Source: Ascaphus truei
Lineage: Eukaryota; Chordata; Amphibia; Anura; Ascaphidae
Reading direction: 5' to 3'
Length of the DNA stretch: 64,000 nt
Assembly: GCA_036426205.1 (NCBI GenBank)
Contig: CM071574.1
Location: 16,658,381 to 16,722,380 of the forward strand
Shown: positions 11,143 to 24,189 of the stretch, in pieces
Layout of the letters: each line of letters opens with the position of its first letter
Position numbering within the stretch: position 1 is the stretch's first letter
Position numbers and translations under genes: made by a program
Notes under the pieces: generated by a model
The model's database searches: none
Seen by the model: only the letters and a program-made list of their open reading frames with translations
Told to the model about the DNA's origin: nothing

Positions 11143-11202
11143 TTTTGACATAGATTCTACCACTGCCATTAGCATATATATATATACAGTATATATATAC
11201 AC

Positions 11203-11870
11203 ATACACAAAAAGAAGACAGAGAGCGCACGCCCCATAGTGTGATCCTGTACATTTAATATAGGGAAGGGAATGGTGGAGGGATTAAAAACACTTACAAA
11301 GTATAAGTGAAAAACAAGCAATTTGTGACAAAAAGATCACCACCGATGCAGGAACCGTCCCGTGACGTGTTAGCAGTCCAACCGGAATCTTTAGGCAATG
11401 CACCCGACAGCGTCCGTCCTTTGCACGACAAATTGAAATCCTCCACACAGTGTGGCATTGGAGTTGGCCTCAATACAGCTCCTACACGCTCCGGCCGTAA
11501 AGTTTGATAAAGTTACATTGTTGTGACGAAACGCGTCAGGGACGTACATCACGACACTACGTCATTACGTTCGTGCCACGCTTTACGGCCGGAGCGTGAG
11601 GAGCTGTATTGAGGCCTCTCCAATGCCACACTGTGTGGAGATTTCAATTGATCGTGCAAAGGACGGACGCTGTCGGGTGCATTGCCTAAAGATTCCGGTT
11701 GGACTGCTAACCTCACGGGACGGTTCCTGCATCGGTGGTGATCTTTTTGTCACAAATTGCTTGTTTTTTCACTTATACTTGTAGTGTTTTTAATCCGTCC
11801 ACCATTCCCTTCCCTATATAAATGTACAGGATCACACTATGGGGCGTGCCTCTCTGTCTTCTTTTTGTAT
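11203..11870. repeat. large palindrome with hammerhead-like loop
   Basis: Two arms of about 300 bp (11203-11502 and 11577-11870) are near-perfect inverse copies, from AAAAAGAAGACAGAGAG to CTCCGGCCGTAAAG. The about 75-nt centre holds a hammerhead-like core. It is followed by AT-rich sequence to 12180 that may belong to the same element. Probably two inverted terminal repeats of a Penelope-related or other ribozyme-bearing retroelement. Confidence 0.85.
11504..11537 (+). ncRNA. degenerate hammerhead-like core
   Basis: TTGATAA replaces CUGAUGA. Stem II is GTTACA paired to TGTGAC around a TTGT loop. GAAA is intact, followed by CGCG and a GUC triplet. The closing stem I would be the palindrome arms themselves (GGCCGTAAAG with CTTTACGGCC). 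Change of the conserved G to A in the core predicts loss of activity. Confidence 0.5.
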
Positions 11871-12183
11871 CTATAGATTCTGCTTTGGAAGTGGTTCTTC
11901 TTCATTTGAGAGCTGCCGTGGACCCTGGATTCTGTACAATTTCCTGCATTACCTAACAGGACTCATTCTGGGGTTTGGACATTTACACTTGGACTGTTTA
12001 TATATTTTTTATTAATATTTTTTATCATTATTTTTATGTATATATTAGAGTGTATATTTTAGTTTGTCAATATTAATTTTATATTTTATACTCATAGGAT
12101 TGTTTTGTATCTTGAAATTTAGTACTTTGAAAGGGTTTATTATTTTACACTGGTCTATGAGTGGCGCTACTTTATTCACTTTT

Positions 12184-12184
<1 letters not shown>

Positions 12185-12246
<62 letters not shown>
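12185..12246. repeat. (TA)n microsatellite
   Basis: Alternating TA with one phase change, immediately left of duplication copy 1. Confidence 0.95.
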
Positions 12247-12399
12247 GTGTCGACAAATCACCCAAAAATCTACTCGCCGAACCAAAAAAATCTACTCGCC
12301 ACCTAGTACCACACTTGTGCTGCTTGGGCCAATAGGAGCTCGCCCACGATGTTAATTCACTCGCCCGGGGCGTGCAAATGTATAGGTTTGTCGAACACT
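12247..12399. mobile_element. short MITE with GTGTTCGACAAA-type ends (copy 1)
   Basis: About 155 bp with imperfect inverted ends (GTGTCGACAAATC on the left, and GTTTGTCGAACAC on the right reading on the + strand). It contains a repeated AAATCTACTCGCC word and lies inside a microsatellite, which hides any target duplication. The superfamily is uncertain; hAT is possible. The second copy is at 24239-24390. Confidence 0.55.
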
Positions 12400-12709
12400 T
12401 TATATATATATATAAAACAACGTATTCTCCGCATAAAAAAATACGAATTGAAGCCCCCACAAAGAGGGATATTAGAGGAATTCTACTTGTACTGTACTGA
12501 ATATAAATCATTACCTCAAGCATTTCAACTAGCGAAGTTTGAGGCCGGTTCCTGATGTGAATTCTGGTAGATTATTAAATGAGGGGAAATCTTAACTTTT
12601 GTTCTTGTGATATTTTTAAACACTTTAGTCAGTGGCAAAACATAGCGCAGTCTATGTAGGATTTGCTTTTGGAACATATATAATCTGAGCCTAGTTGGAA
12701 AGGATTATT

Positions 12710-15205
12710 ATATATTTATTATTATTTTATAAAATATTTTACCAGGAAGTAATACATTGAGAGTTACCTCTCGTTTTCAAGTATGTCCTGGGCACAGAGT
12801 TAAGACAATATAATACTGGTTACAAATACATTGTTACATAATGAGCAGGGTATACATTATGTGCAAGACATTGCATGCACAGTTAAAGATAATATATATT
12901 ATGGGTGTATGAAACAGTTCAGACCAGATAAAATGTGTGACAGCCTTAGATTTGAAAGAACTTAAACTGGTGTGGATGTGAGAGTCACTGGTAGGTTGTT
13001 CCAGTTTTGGGGTGCACGGTAAGAGAGGAACGTCCGGATACTTTGTTGAGCCTTGGGACCATGAACAGTCGTTTGAAGTTTGACTCAGATGATAGGTGCT
13101 GCATGTGGTAGGGGTTGAGGAGCTTGTTCAGGTAGCTGGGTAGCTTGCCCATAAAGAATTTGAAGGCAAGACAGGAAGGTGATCTTTGTGCCTAGCCTCT
13201 AGTGATGACCAATCTGTTCTTAGCATTTCGCAGTGATGTGTGTTATAGTTGCATGAGAAAAAAAAATGACAAATTGAATTGTAGAGGGTGTCAAGTTTGC
13301 TAAGGTGGGTTTGAGGTGCTGAGCCATATACTATGTCTCCATAGTCAAATTTGGCATTACATCTGCTGTGCGATGCACTTTCTGACCAGGAGACTTAGGG
13401 AGGATTTGTTCCTGTAAAGTACCCCTAGTTTGGCATAGGTCTTGGTTGTCAGGGTATCAATGTGCATCCCGAATGTTAAAGTGGGAGTCAAACCATATGC
13501 CCAGGTATTTAAAACTAGTGACAGAGGTTAGGGTGGTGTTAGTGTTGGTTCTAATCTGAGGAGCTCAATCGCTGGAAGCTTTAAAAATTTAGTCTTGGTC
13601 CCAAATACCATTGTTACAGTCTTGTCAGTGTTTAAAAACAGTTTGTTTTGGGAAATCCATTTTTCGAGTCTCAAAAAGTCAAACTGAAGTATGTGTTGAA
13701 GGTCGGAGAGGCTATGGCTGTGTGCATATAGGATTGTGTCATCTGCATACATGTGTATTGAGGCTTCCTGACAAGCTGTGGGAAGATCATTGATGAACAC
13801 TGAGAAGAGGGCCCCCAGAACAGAGCCTTGCGTAAAACCACAGGTGATATCCAGGGGTTGAGTTAGAGCCTGAATGGACACATGTTGGATTCTACCTGAT
13901 AGGTAGGACTGAAACCAGTTTAAAGCATGCTTCCCTATTCAAGGCTCTGGAGTTTGTTAACCAGGATAGCATGATCAACAGTATCAAACGCCTTTGCAAA
14001 ATCTAGGAATATTGCACCAGTGAGTTGACCCCGTTCCATTCCACACTGGATTTCTTTGCAAACTTTTAGCAGGGTAGTTACGAGTAGAGTGTTTGGGGCG
14101 AAAGCCAGATTGAATTGGCTAGGGAAATTTGTCTTGTTATAGTAATCGCTTAATTGGAAGTGGACACATTTTTCCATGACTTTGGATAGGATTGGGAGAA
14201 GGGAGTATTGGAGTTTGGCCTGTAGTTTGAGACAGTGTTTTTGTCCCCACTTTTGAAGATTGGGACAACTCTGGCAGCTTTCCGGTCTTAGGGATATGGC
14301 CTGCAAGACAGGATAGAGTTGCTATGGAAGCAATTGGTTTGGCAATTTCTGGGGCACCAAGTCTTAGGAACCTAGATTGTAGTAGGTCAGGTCCACATTG
14401 GCTGCTTAGTTTTAATTTGAGGAGCGCTAGTGTAATCTCCTCTTCGGATACTGGGCCAAATTGAAAATTGTGGGTAGTGTTGGGAGGGGTGGGGCATATA
14501 GTGGTACTCCCTGATGAAGATTCGGTTTGTGGTTTGGGTTGCGTTTCGCTAATAAGTTAGTAGTTATTACAAGTAATCATTGCATTTGCAATGTCGGTGA
14601 GGTTTGTCAGAGTAATTCGCCCTTAGTGATCTTACTTGTCTGTTGATGGTTAGAATGCTGGAATATATTGTTGATAACCTTCCAGAAGTTGCTGGGTTTG
14701 ATGTATTTTGGTGGAGATTATCAAAGTAATATTGTGCTTTTGCATGCCTTGTTTGCTTTCTGCACATGTTCCGCAGGCATCTGTAGTGATTGAGATCCTT
14801 GGTAGTGCCTGTTACTTGTAGCTTTTCCACAAGGCATCCTTGAAATGGAAGTGCTATAAGGTCAGTGTGTAACCCATGGAAGGTGGGCACCCCCGTACCC
14901 TTATTCTGCGTAGTGAGCATGGGTATCGCAGAGTTTTAAGAACTGGATTGGAAATAGTCGAGCAAAGAATCAGGGTCAGGAATGAAATCGATTCTGTGCC
15001 AAGGGCAGTTGGTAAGGTCAGCCAGAAACTGTTTGGGTTAAAGTTTCTAAATGTCCTATTGGGAGAACTTTAGGCTTGATTGAGGTGGTTTAATTTTCCT
15101 TACACAGTACACTATTGCATGGTCACTGAAAATATCAGGAGGATGCCAGAGGATTGGATTCTGCTGGGATTGGTGCACAGGTTTCTCTCTTTTTTCTACC
15201 ACTTC
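12710..15205 (-). mobile_element. Rex1/Babar-like LINE, 5'-truncated (copy 1)
   Basis: Same insertion as 24722-27235, carried by duplication copy 1. It has more frameshifts: the reverse transcriptase is open only in pieces (13528-13881, 13935-14306, 14567-14920). The MYADDTILY core survives near 13745. Confidence 0.85.
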
Positions 15206-15779
15206 TGGGAGAATATATAGTTATTATTTGTAATTAAATATTGTAGAATAGGGAACATATGTACATTGCACAGCTCTCTCACATTACATTGGATAGAAAA
15301 CAGTTTTTGACTTTGAATGGCTTCATACTGCTAGTAATACCACTAGCTGCTTAAATATTAGTAACACTAACAAGGAATTAATCATGAATTGCCATATTGT
15401 ATTTGTGTATAGAAATCAATAGATTAAAGGTGTATTGGTTGTTTGGATTAACCCTTTCACTGTAAAAAGGGGTTAAATAACTAGTTAAGGCTGCCTTACA
15501 ATTAACATGCTGCTGTGTAAAGTATGTATATGAAGAAGGTCACTGCTAACCTCTTCTATATTCTTTCACTTAGGGAATTGATACCCAAAAACCATGATTG
15601 GAGTTCTCCAAATGCTGCTGCTCTCGACCCCACTATCTATTGAAAATACCACTCTTATACTATGACTCTGATGACTATTACTGTTTGTGTTTAGGGGCAC
15701 TCCCATTTCCTCTCGGTGTAGTTATCCATTATCATGAAACTTCAACTGAACAAGCAAGGCACCTTTAAAGTGTAACATT

Positions 15780-16152
15780 GAAAGTTTTACATATGTTATA
15801 TTCAATCAAAAGGACAAAGGTCAAAGAGACACGCAATACACATCCGACTGGCATCCTCTCTCCACCTTTAGGACCTCTCTTAAAAACACACCTTTGTAAC
15901 GAAGCATATGGGTAGCTGATACTATACATTTCGATGCACTGTGATTTGGCCCATTGTAGACACACTTACCATACCAGCCTCCACTGTCTCTGAAAGTTCT
16001 CCCTAATTAGCGCTTAGATAGTAAGCTCTTCTGGCAGGAACTCCTTTTCCTATTGTTTTTTATTCGAAGCGCTTATTTCCATTGTGTTATAATATTGTGT
16101 CACATGTATTGTAATAAAGCACTATGTACCTGTATTGCGCTAAATAAATAAA
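15780..16152 (+). mobile_element. LINE/SINE 3'-end module (copy 1)
   Basis: Contains a reading-frame relic of the LKTHLCNEAYG type common at the C-terminus of vertebrate non-LTR reverse transcriptases. This is followed by a TAGTAAGCTCTTCTGG module and an AATAAATAAAGATA tail. It is probably the 3' end of an L2/CR1-group element or a SINE that borrowed it. The second copy is at 27830-28195. Confidence 0.55.
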
Positions 16153-16157
16153 GATAT

Positions 16158-16312
16158 ACAAACACACTCTCTTTCTCCCATACAGACACACTCTCTCTTA
16201 TAAAGACACACTCTTATACAGATTTCTCTCTCTTATCAGACACACTCTTATACAGATTCTCTCTCTTATACAGACACACGCTCTCTCTCATACAGATTAC
16301 TCTCTCATGCGC
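16158..16312. repeat. ACACTCTCTCTTATACAG minisatellite (copy 1)
   Basis: Degenerate tandem units of roughly 15-30 bp built from ACACTC, TCTCTC and TTATACAGA words. The matching array in copy 2 is at 28196-28345. Confidence 0.8.
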
Positions 16313-16379
16313 ACAGCACAGGTGCCTGGGGACATTTTAGGGTTGGCCGGAATTTCTTCATCCCTATATTATGTATATA

Positions 16380-18204
16380 CAGCGGCGAAAAACGTTTTGT
16401 GAATCCCAATAATAATTATGAAATTCCAGTTTTTCCATGATAACCTTCTTGAATCAAAACCAGACTTTTCTTACATATCCAATACAGTTTATATTAACCA
16501 TTCCATGTGTTTTGAAACAAAATTATGTATGAATTAGACAAGCATGAGTATTAGTCGGGTATGTGCAAAAGTAAGTGAAACCCTGGTTTTTACCAACTAA
16601 TTAAAGGGGATAATTAGAATCAGGTGTTTAAATAATCGTTGTATGGAGGTTGTGGCACCTGCCCCAGACTCACGTCACCTCCCCCTTTTTAATGGTGATC
16701 TTCTCATTTTGCTGCTGGTAAGGAATCTATTAGGTTCTTCCCCCCACATACAGAGGTATAGGGAACAAATGCAGTGTAGTGTAGACTTGCACTTGTTATG
16801 TGTACCTTGACGATTTTGGGTGTGCAGGCTTATAATGCTTTGGCCAAAATATCAAACTAAAAAAACATATTTTATTATTATAGCATTATTATTAGTACTG
16901 AAACATTATTTCTTCTAATTATTACCATGTATGTTTGTCATTTGATGTAGCACTGGGCACCCCCTGTCGTTTGTTTATTCACTGCCACAGCCCAGTGGCA
17001 CTCTATGTGACATTACATATAGTCAAGTGTAGGTGGTGTGGGCGTTTGAGCTTGCTGGGTTTGTGTGTGCTGTTTAAATAATTAGGCAGATCTTCATGGG
17101 TGCATTTGGGAGGCCCCACTATATATAAAGATCAGAAACTTTGTGAGTTTGGTCTTCACCATACATGGTGTGTAACACGTCATGCCACGATCAAAATAAA
17201 TCTCTGAGGACCTCGAAAGCAGTTATTGATGCTCCTCGTCTAGAAAGGGTTATAAACCTTTCTAAGGATTTGGGTCTCCACCATCCCCTGTCAGACATGT
17301 TTTACAAATGGAGAAAGTTCAAGACCAATCACTCTACACCCAGGAGCAGTCCTCCAACCAAAATCTCCCCAAGAACAAGCGACAAATACCCAGAAAGTCT
17401 CAAATAACCCCACAGTAACATCCAAGGATCTGCAGGCCACTCTCCCCTTGGCTAATGTAAGTGTTTATTGACTCAACTATCAGAAAAGACATGACTAGAA
17501 AGGGTGTTCATGGAAGGATATCCAGGAGAAAACCACTGCTCTCTAAAAAGAACATTGCTTCCATATGAACTTGCAAAGAGCACATAGATGATCCACAAGA
17601 CTTCTGGACCAATGCTCTCTGGACAGACTAGCCAAATTTAGAACTTTTGGGCCACAGTGAGAAATGTTATGTTTGGCGAAAAACCAAACACTGGTTCAAA
17701 CAGAGAACCTCATCCCCCCCGTCAACATGTTGGTGGGAGTGTGAGGGTTGGTTCTGCTTTGCTGCCTCGGACCTGACGGCTTGACATCATTGACACACCA
17801 TGATCTGCATTGTATCAAAGATCCTAGAGGAGAATCTAGGCCATCCATCTGTGAGCTGAACTAAACCGAAAGTGGGTCTTGCTTTGAAGGCAGTTCTGTA
17901 AGGAGGAATGCCCAGAATTCCTGTAAAAACTCGATGTGAGAGACTGAGCGGCAGTTACTGGGAACATTTAGTTGAAGTCATTACTGCTCAAAGGATACTG
18001 ACTAAAGGTTCACATACTTTTTCACAAATGGATATTGAATGTTCTGAATTTGTGGATAATAAATGTTGAAAACATTGTTTTTGTGTCATTTGTTTGATCA
18101 GGTTTATTTTATCTATTATTAGGGCTTGGATTAAGATCTAATAACATTTTAAGTTTAAATATGTGAAAATCCTAATAAGTTTCACAAACTTTTTTCGCAC
18201 ACTC
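16380..18204 (+). mobile_element. Tc1-like DNA transposon, dead (copy 1)
   Basis: Counterpart of 28417-30279 in duplication copy 1, with TA-flanked inverted ends and the same internal insertion (about 16627-17065). It has extra indels; the FAASGPGR block is frameshifted here. Confidence 0.9.
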
Positions 18205-18569
18205 TAAATACACCCGGGGTAAGAGAATCCCATACACCCAACACCTCGTCACCTGTGCTGAGTACCACACTGATTGAACGTCAGTCACCGCCGCAGAACA
18301 CAACAGCGCTCAAACTGATTGGCCACAGCGGTGATTGAGAGGGTCAGGAGTGGTCGGAGCACCCCAGAAGTCTGCCCGCCCCTGCTCTCATCTCACACAC
18401 CTGGGAAGGGGGACGTTGCGTACGTGCGTACTGCGTACGTGCTACGTTAGACACACTGACACTGAGACTGAGCTGCCAACGGGTGGGGAGCTAAAAACGT
18501 GCCTCCCACTTAACATTGACTTTTACAAATTATATGTCGTGGCTCCTAAGTAATTATACTTTTTTGTCC

Positions 18570-18685
18570 ACCACTATATATATATATTAATATATATATA
18601 TAGTATATATATAATAATATATATATATATATATATATTATATATCAATATTATATATTATATATATATTATATATATATATAAT
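18570..18685. repeat. AT-rich microsatellite (copy 1)
   Basis: Long imperfect TA/TATAT array. The counterpart in copy 2 is at 30641-30745 and differs greatly in length and phase. Confidence 0.9.
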
Positions 18686-19916
18686 TTTTAATTTTGGCAT
18701 TTATCTTATAGGATGGGAGAAATGCTACCCTAGAAATTACTTGCAATATGTAACTTTTTTAGATCTCCGCTGGGATTTAATCCACAATCTCTTTTATGGT
18801 AGAAGAGATGAAAAACAAAGTAATTTAAATATATTGTTGGTAGAATTCAGTGTAAGCCCATTGGCTGCATCGGATATATTTCTTGATGTGTGACTGGTCT
18901 TATTTTTAACTTTTTAGCAATGTAATTTTGGTAATCTCCCAGCACTTTTCAGTTTTCCATCGCTACCAGTGATTAAATAAGTTCTGGATTTTATCATTGT
19001 CGATCTGAGCTTGTTGCAATGGACACCTCCCTACATTACTTGTGCAGTCAGAGGCAGACGTTGAATACGTTGGAAGTTAGGCATTTTATTACCTGCTAGA
19101 TTTGCTTAATTAGTTCTTACTTGCAGCTATGACTTTCTAAGTGTGGAAACCACAGGTTTGTAGCAGGTTTTAAAATATGCTGAATAGAGTGACACACATT
19201 TATGGTAGTTACATTACACTCTGTATGTTCGTTCTACACAAATTATGTCCACATAAAAGTTGCAATTCCCCCTGTACCTTTATTTTTTATATTTGCAAGA
19301 CTCTTCACCATGATGTACACTATGGTGTGTTTTATTTAGCATCATGTAAAATTGTGTGTTTCTGAAAAAGTGAACCAAAAAAATCAGACTCTTTATTTTT
19401 TCAGTTAGGATTGCGATTTGAATTGTGCCCGGTGGACTCGTATTTAGTCCGAGATGTGTTTGAATACAGTTTTGATTCAGTTAGAAGTTACACGTACATG
19501 GACATACTGGTTTTACTAAAGGTGGCAATATGTAATATTCGTTTCAAACAACACATTGTTTTTTTTTAATTACACACTTCTGCTATCTTCTAAAATGGGA
19601 TGAAAGCTGCAGTTTCCTCATAGAAAATAATGCAGACAATTATTTGTATTATAAGAAGGGGGAGAAAAAACAACGCCTGCAATAGTTTGTAGATCAATGA
19701 AAAGAAAAACCCCACAAAGTATAAAAACTTTCCCACCAAATGTGAAACAAATACAACTACTAGATAATCTGCACTGATTCTAACCATTGGAAACTTGAGC
19801 AGACTCAGCTGATCACCGTATGACTGTGTGACCTTGATAGTGGCCACCTGCTAATATTGCACGGAAAGGGGAGAGAGGCTATTGCTACTGGACTCCATTG
19901 AACCTGACTAGAATAT

Positions 19917-20122
19917 TAGCCCAAGAGTGGCCAACTCCAGTCCTCAAGGCGCACCAATAGGTCAGGTTTTCAGGATTCCTGTTTTTAGCACTGGTGGCTC
20001 AACTGCTGTGGCTGAGTCGAATAAGCGAGCCACTGATTGAGCCACCTGTTGCTGATGCTAGGGATAACCTCAAAACCTGACCTGTTGGTGCCCTTGAGGA
20101 CGGAGTTGGCCACTTTGGGCTA
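19917..20122. mobile_element. palindromic hAT-type MITE (copy 1)
   Basis: Counterpart of 31977-32182 with scattered indels. Confidence 0.8.
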
Positions 20123-20809
20123 GAAAGAACAATCGTGACAGGACAGATAACAGATGTTTTTTATGTGGTCTAACCATTGCAGTACTCAAAAACTATTTCA
20201 ATGGCAGCATGCTGATACCTGGGACCTGCATTACTTGCTGACTGTTCACTTACTGTTTAGAAATCAATAGACATACAGTCACTTAGCAAATAATGTGTAG
20301 GAAACTATTTACGGACTCGGTCCTATCATTACAAGAGGTTAATGGTGGATTAGCAGACAGCTGTCACTTGCCATATTACATTGTGTTTTCCTTGTACAAA
20401 GAAGCTGACTGAAAGAAAATTGAATTGCATGGTGTTTATGGTTTTCAAATGGGTACACGTGGTTGTTACAGGGAAAGTGCGAAAGTAGGCAATGCAAAAA
20501 CGTTTTGAATCCTTATTAGTCCTTACTGTGCATTCCATCGGAAACGCTGACCCGATTTCGAAATCAAGGAGTGGCCCAATAAAGGAATGAAGCTAACATG
20601 TATCACAGAACCTCAATAACCCATCTGTCACGCAAAAGGTCTATCGACCCCCAGTTCTGAAAGATTTCAATTGTATTAGCATGCAGCTAAATGTAATAAT
20701 GCAATACCTTGTGGAGAGACAACTGAGAGAGCCACATAAAAAACTGCTAATGTCGTGCACATTCAGGAGACGTAGGCATTGTAATGTGTTTTCTGCACTA
20801 TAGACTAGA

Positions 20810-21018
20810 CCATGTGTGTTCAACTTCAGTTATCAAGCCACCACCCCGCCCACTCCCAACAGGTCCGATTTTCAGGATATCCACAGCTTCAGCACAGGTG
20901 GACTCAATTAAGGCACCTGTGCCTAGCAGCCGGGGCTGATTGAGCCACCTGTGCTGAAGCAGGGATATCCTGAACACACCTGACCTGTTTGGGTGGAGGG
21001 GCCTGCTGAGTACCCCTG
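20810..21018. mobile_element. palindromic hAT-type MITE (copy 1)
   Basis: Counterpart of 32873-33065, about 340 bp upstream of the damaged exon. Confidence 0.75.
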
Positions 21019-21357
21019 GACTTGACTATAAACCAAATCACTCATGGTCAAGGTTCCAAGAACTGTGGAATACATAAATTGGCATAAGTTTATAGACTCC
21101 GAATTATTGGAGAGTATTTTCAGAATGACAAGTGGTTTTTTTTAACTCTTGAACACGTAGGGGTTCCCCTTGAAAGTCCAAATGATTATTAAATTGACAA
21201 CCCAAGTAACTTCTGTAATGTAAAAATATTTTCCTCGTTAACAACGCCGTGTAGTAAACATTTCGTTGCTGTTTCGGCACAGAGGTTAAGAAATGACAAA
21301 CTTTTTTTTTTTTCCGCTGCTGTTAAATATGTGATCCAAGCTGTTCTTTTCTAACAG

Positions 21358-21447
21358 AATGCTATGAACCTGCCGCCGGATAAAGCCAGATTGCTACGAG
21401 TATGCACAGATATAAACGAAGCGAAATGGGAGCTGATCTGTGATCAG
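21358..21447 (+). pseudogene. damaged duplicate of the FMNL2 exon
   Basis: This is a second copy of the exon at 33389, in the upstream half of the large direct duplication. Acceptor (AACAG) and donor (GTAAGG) survive and the first and last parts match, but the middle is scrambled by small indels. The exon is 90 nt instead of 84 nt. It reads [20 protein letters not shown] and then WELICDQ, so the conserved RQYDNEKK segment is lost. The open frame running past the donor to 21798 is read-through into intron and not a real extension. It is either a decayed duplicate exon or a poorly polished duplicate of the real exon. Inclusion in mRNA would insert or substitute 30 residues in frame. Confidence 0.85.
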
Positions 21448-23143
21448 GTAAGGATCAAAGAAGGAGTTATTCATTCAGTGGTATGGGCACCATCGATGTA
21501 TGCCAGGACACATGCATTTCTCTTGCACGTGTTCAGGACTGTGCTAGGAGATGATCACATTGCTAACAGGCTACTACATTTTGAAGTTGTGTATATACAT
21601 CCACCCCAGGCAATTGTTCTGCTCAGCTACTGTAAACCTGTCCTCTTATCTACTAATATAAACAATCTTCTACACAAAAGGGCACAGTACCGAATGTTGC
21701 TGGTCCCAAATTTGGACAACCTGACCGATGCAGTCTTTATTTATGCATTATTACAGGAAGTGCATGCTTTGCTACACACCCCTCTGCAATTTACATAAAT
21801 TTTAATACTGAATAGTATTGAAGTTGAATAGCTGTGTGTCTGACTGTTCTAAATTGACACATCTTAACACTACTAAGAAGAGATGATCTGTTTACATCGG
21901 CTTATTCGCCCACATATTTATATATTTTTGTCGAGGATTAAGATCTCTACTGTGAGTCCGTAACATAAAAGCCACGCATCTGTGCCTTTTTTTTATATTG
22001 ATCCTTAAGACAAGACTTGCCACACCAATTAGCTGTCTGTGCAGCTAAATGTTACTGTGGCATCTAACTTGTCTATATCAGTACCTTTTGAGACGGAGAT
22101 AATCTGTGCCAATATGGATCCTGAGCCAATTTTTTGAGTAATCTTGTCCTCTTTCCTCAATCAGGTTTTAGATCCTGCATTGAGAATACTATAGATGACC
22201 CATTCACACGTGATGTTCTTGTCAATTTGCTTATAGTCTATATTTTTGGCTATATAAAAATGTTCTTGAAGTCAGGTGTAAGCAGTTAGGCAAGAGTTTT
22301 GTAATATGGTGTAGATATTAGCTGTTACTATAGATTATAACAGTTTCTTGTAGCACAGGTGTAATTCCTTAACCCCAACAGAGGAGGAACAGAGTAGTTC
22401 TTCCATTTCTTCCTGGTGTGTTTGGGAATGAGAATTGAATGCTTCTCTGGAGGCAGAAGATGGTACAACCATAATCATTCTTGCCATCAAAAACCTCTAG
22501 GGAAATGCCACCACAATTCAAAGACAGGATTCAGATTAACACCTCTTGCGTTCATGAATAGCCATCACAGTGCAGTCTGATTTCAAGGACAGGGGCCTAT
22601 TTCTATTAACTGTCTACCGGAATCATTTTGGCTCTCCTACAGTTCTATGTTAGTGAGCAATCAAAATAAACGTTTTCTTCCATGAAATATACCCTTGTTT
22701 TAGTTGAGAAGTTGATATCAGACATGCAAAACTGCAAAATATCATAGTTGATGTTTGACATTTCTGAGGTTGTGCAGACAAGCTAAATAAGCCCGCGGGA
22801 GTCCATTCCCTGGTGCGTGGTAAAACCGCTCAGATGTATAGAGAATCAAGAGTGGAGGCTTGAGCTTTACTGGCACTTAGACGATTTAAAAGTCTGCCCC
22901 ACTCAGACATATTGTGATTGTTAAAAAGTGCAAATATTTGCAGTTACACTTAAACACACTTACAAGTCTTTGTTTTAAGTGCGTTTCAAGTCTTTTGAAG
23001 TATTACATGGTGTAGTTTTAAATGGAAGTAACAAGACAACTCTGGACATGCTATACCAACGCAACAGAACATCCTGAGGAAAAAAGGAAGCACCATTTAT
23101 TTTTCAATTTATATGTTGATTAGAGAATCAACAAGTTTTAAGG

Positions 23144-23336
23144 GGGATTTGATTCTCAACTCCAGTCCTAAAGGTCATCACACGGTCAGATTTTCAGTGA
23201 TATCCCTGCTCTCAGCACAGTGGCTCAATCGGTGACTGACCTGACGCCATCTGATTGAGCCACTGTGCTGAAGCTCGGGATAATCCTAAAACCACGACCT
23301 GTTGAGGGTCTTGATGACTGGAGTTGAGAACCCCGC
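23144..23336. mobile_element. palindromic hAT-type MITE (copy 1)
   Basis: Counterpart of 35043-35227. Confidence 0.8.
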
Positions 23337-23503
23337 TTATAAGGAATATCCAATTTTCGGATTTAGGGGAATTTGTTACATGGCGCAAGTGCATTCACGC
23401 CACTGCGCACTGTACAAAGACAGGCGAGGAACAGCTTCAGTGCTGGAGGGAAGAGCATTGCCAAGCACATGAAGTTGTCTTGTCAGCATTAAAAAACCAT
23501 ATA

Positions 23504-23810
23504 CACCTCTCAACCCCCTTATAACGATTAGGCTTGGGGTCCAAAGAATCAAAGACAATCGGTTATAGCGATGTCGGTATCCGCGTTAGAATAGGACTAA
23601 TGTACATCTTAGTGTATTGTAACAAAAAGAGTATTTATTATACCAATACGTGTTATAAAGTATTTCATAAATACGATTATTAATTGGGAGACGACACGCA
23701 TAACATCGCGTTAATAAGCGATTACTTGTACGGACGGTATAACGGTTAGCTTTTGTTTTTGCTATAATGTGGGTGGCAGGTCGTGGGTTCTGATCTTTGT
23801 TTTGAGCTGT
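23504..23810. mobile_element. pogo/Tigger-like MITE (copy 1, degraded)
   Basis: Counterpart of 35388-35617 with many small indels and about 60 extra bases before the right end. Confidence 0.6.
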
Positions 23811-23930
23811 TATGATGTTTCTCTCCGTGGTAATTCACCATGTGATGCGTATTACAATTTTCATAATGAGTAGTAATCTGTATTTGAATACTCCAACGAC
23901 ATTGCTGCTGATGCGAACTCTTCATGCTCA

Positions 23931-24124
23931 CTAGGATCAAAGGTTACTGGTGAGTTTGTGCTCCTTTAATAATTCAGGCCACACACTCAGTCATCTTACT
24001 CCCTGACCATCCAAATACTTAAAGCAGGTTAAAGCTACTAAAGGCAAAGGGAAACAGCGCCAATACATCCAAAGCCATAGGTGCTATGTCTTACTGCAAA
24101 GAAACAATTAATTCAATGTGCAAG

Positions 24125-24136
<12 letters not shown>
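23931..24136. other. spacer between the two duplication copies
   Basis: About 200 bp of sequence with no counterpart at the left edge of copy 1 or the right edge of copy 2, followed by the CA microsatellite. I recognise nothing in it. Confidence 0.6.
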
Positions 24137-24185
<49 letters not shown>

Positions 24186-24189
24186 CGCG

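Larger units (their letters stand above)
12246..23930. repeat. large direct duplication, copy 1 (about 11.7 kb)
   Basis: From the MITE beginning GTGTCGACAAATC at 12246 to about 23930, the sequence matches 24239-35735 in order and without rearrangement: MITE, Rex1-like LINE, L2-like module, Tc1-like element, AT microsatellite, three hAT MITEs, formin exon and pogo-like MITE. Differences are mostly one- or two-base indels. They are sparse near the left end and dense in the right third, where this copy is longer. The left border is an AT microsatellite. The right border is unremarkable single-copy sequence. Confidence 0.93.

Noticed and set aside
16158..16312. Possible spaced-repeat array of the CRISPR type
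   Set aside because: Units vary in length and content and merge into each other, so it is a degenerate minisatellite.
21255..21290. CTGTTTCGGCACAG as another hammerhead remnant
   Set aside because: Lacks a CUGAUGA-like core and stem II on either strand.
21364..21798. 144-residue open frame starting [10 protein letters not shown]
   Set aside because: Only the first 28 or so codons are the formin exon copy. The rest runs past a GTAAGG donor into intron sequence that matches non-coding DNA in the other copy.
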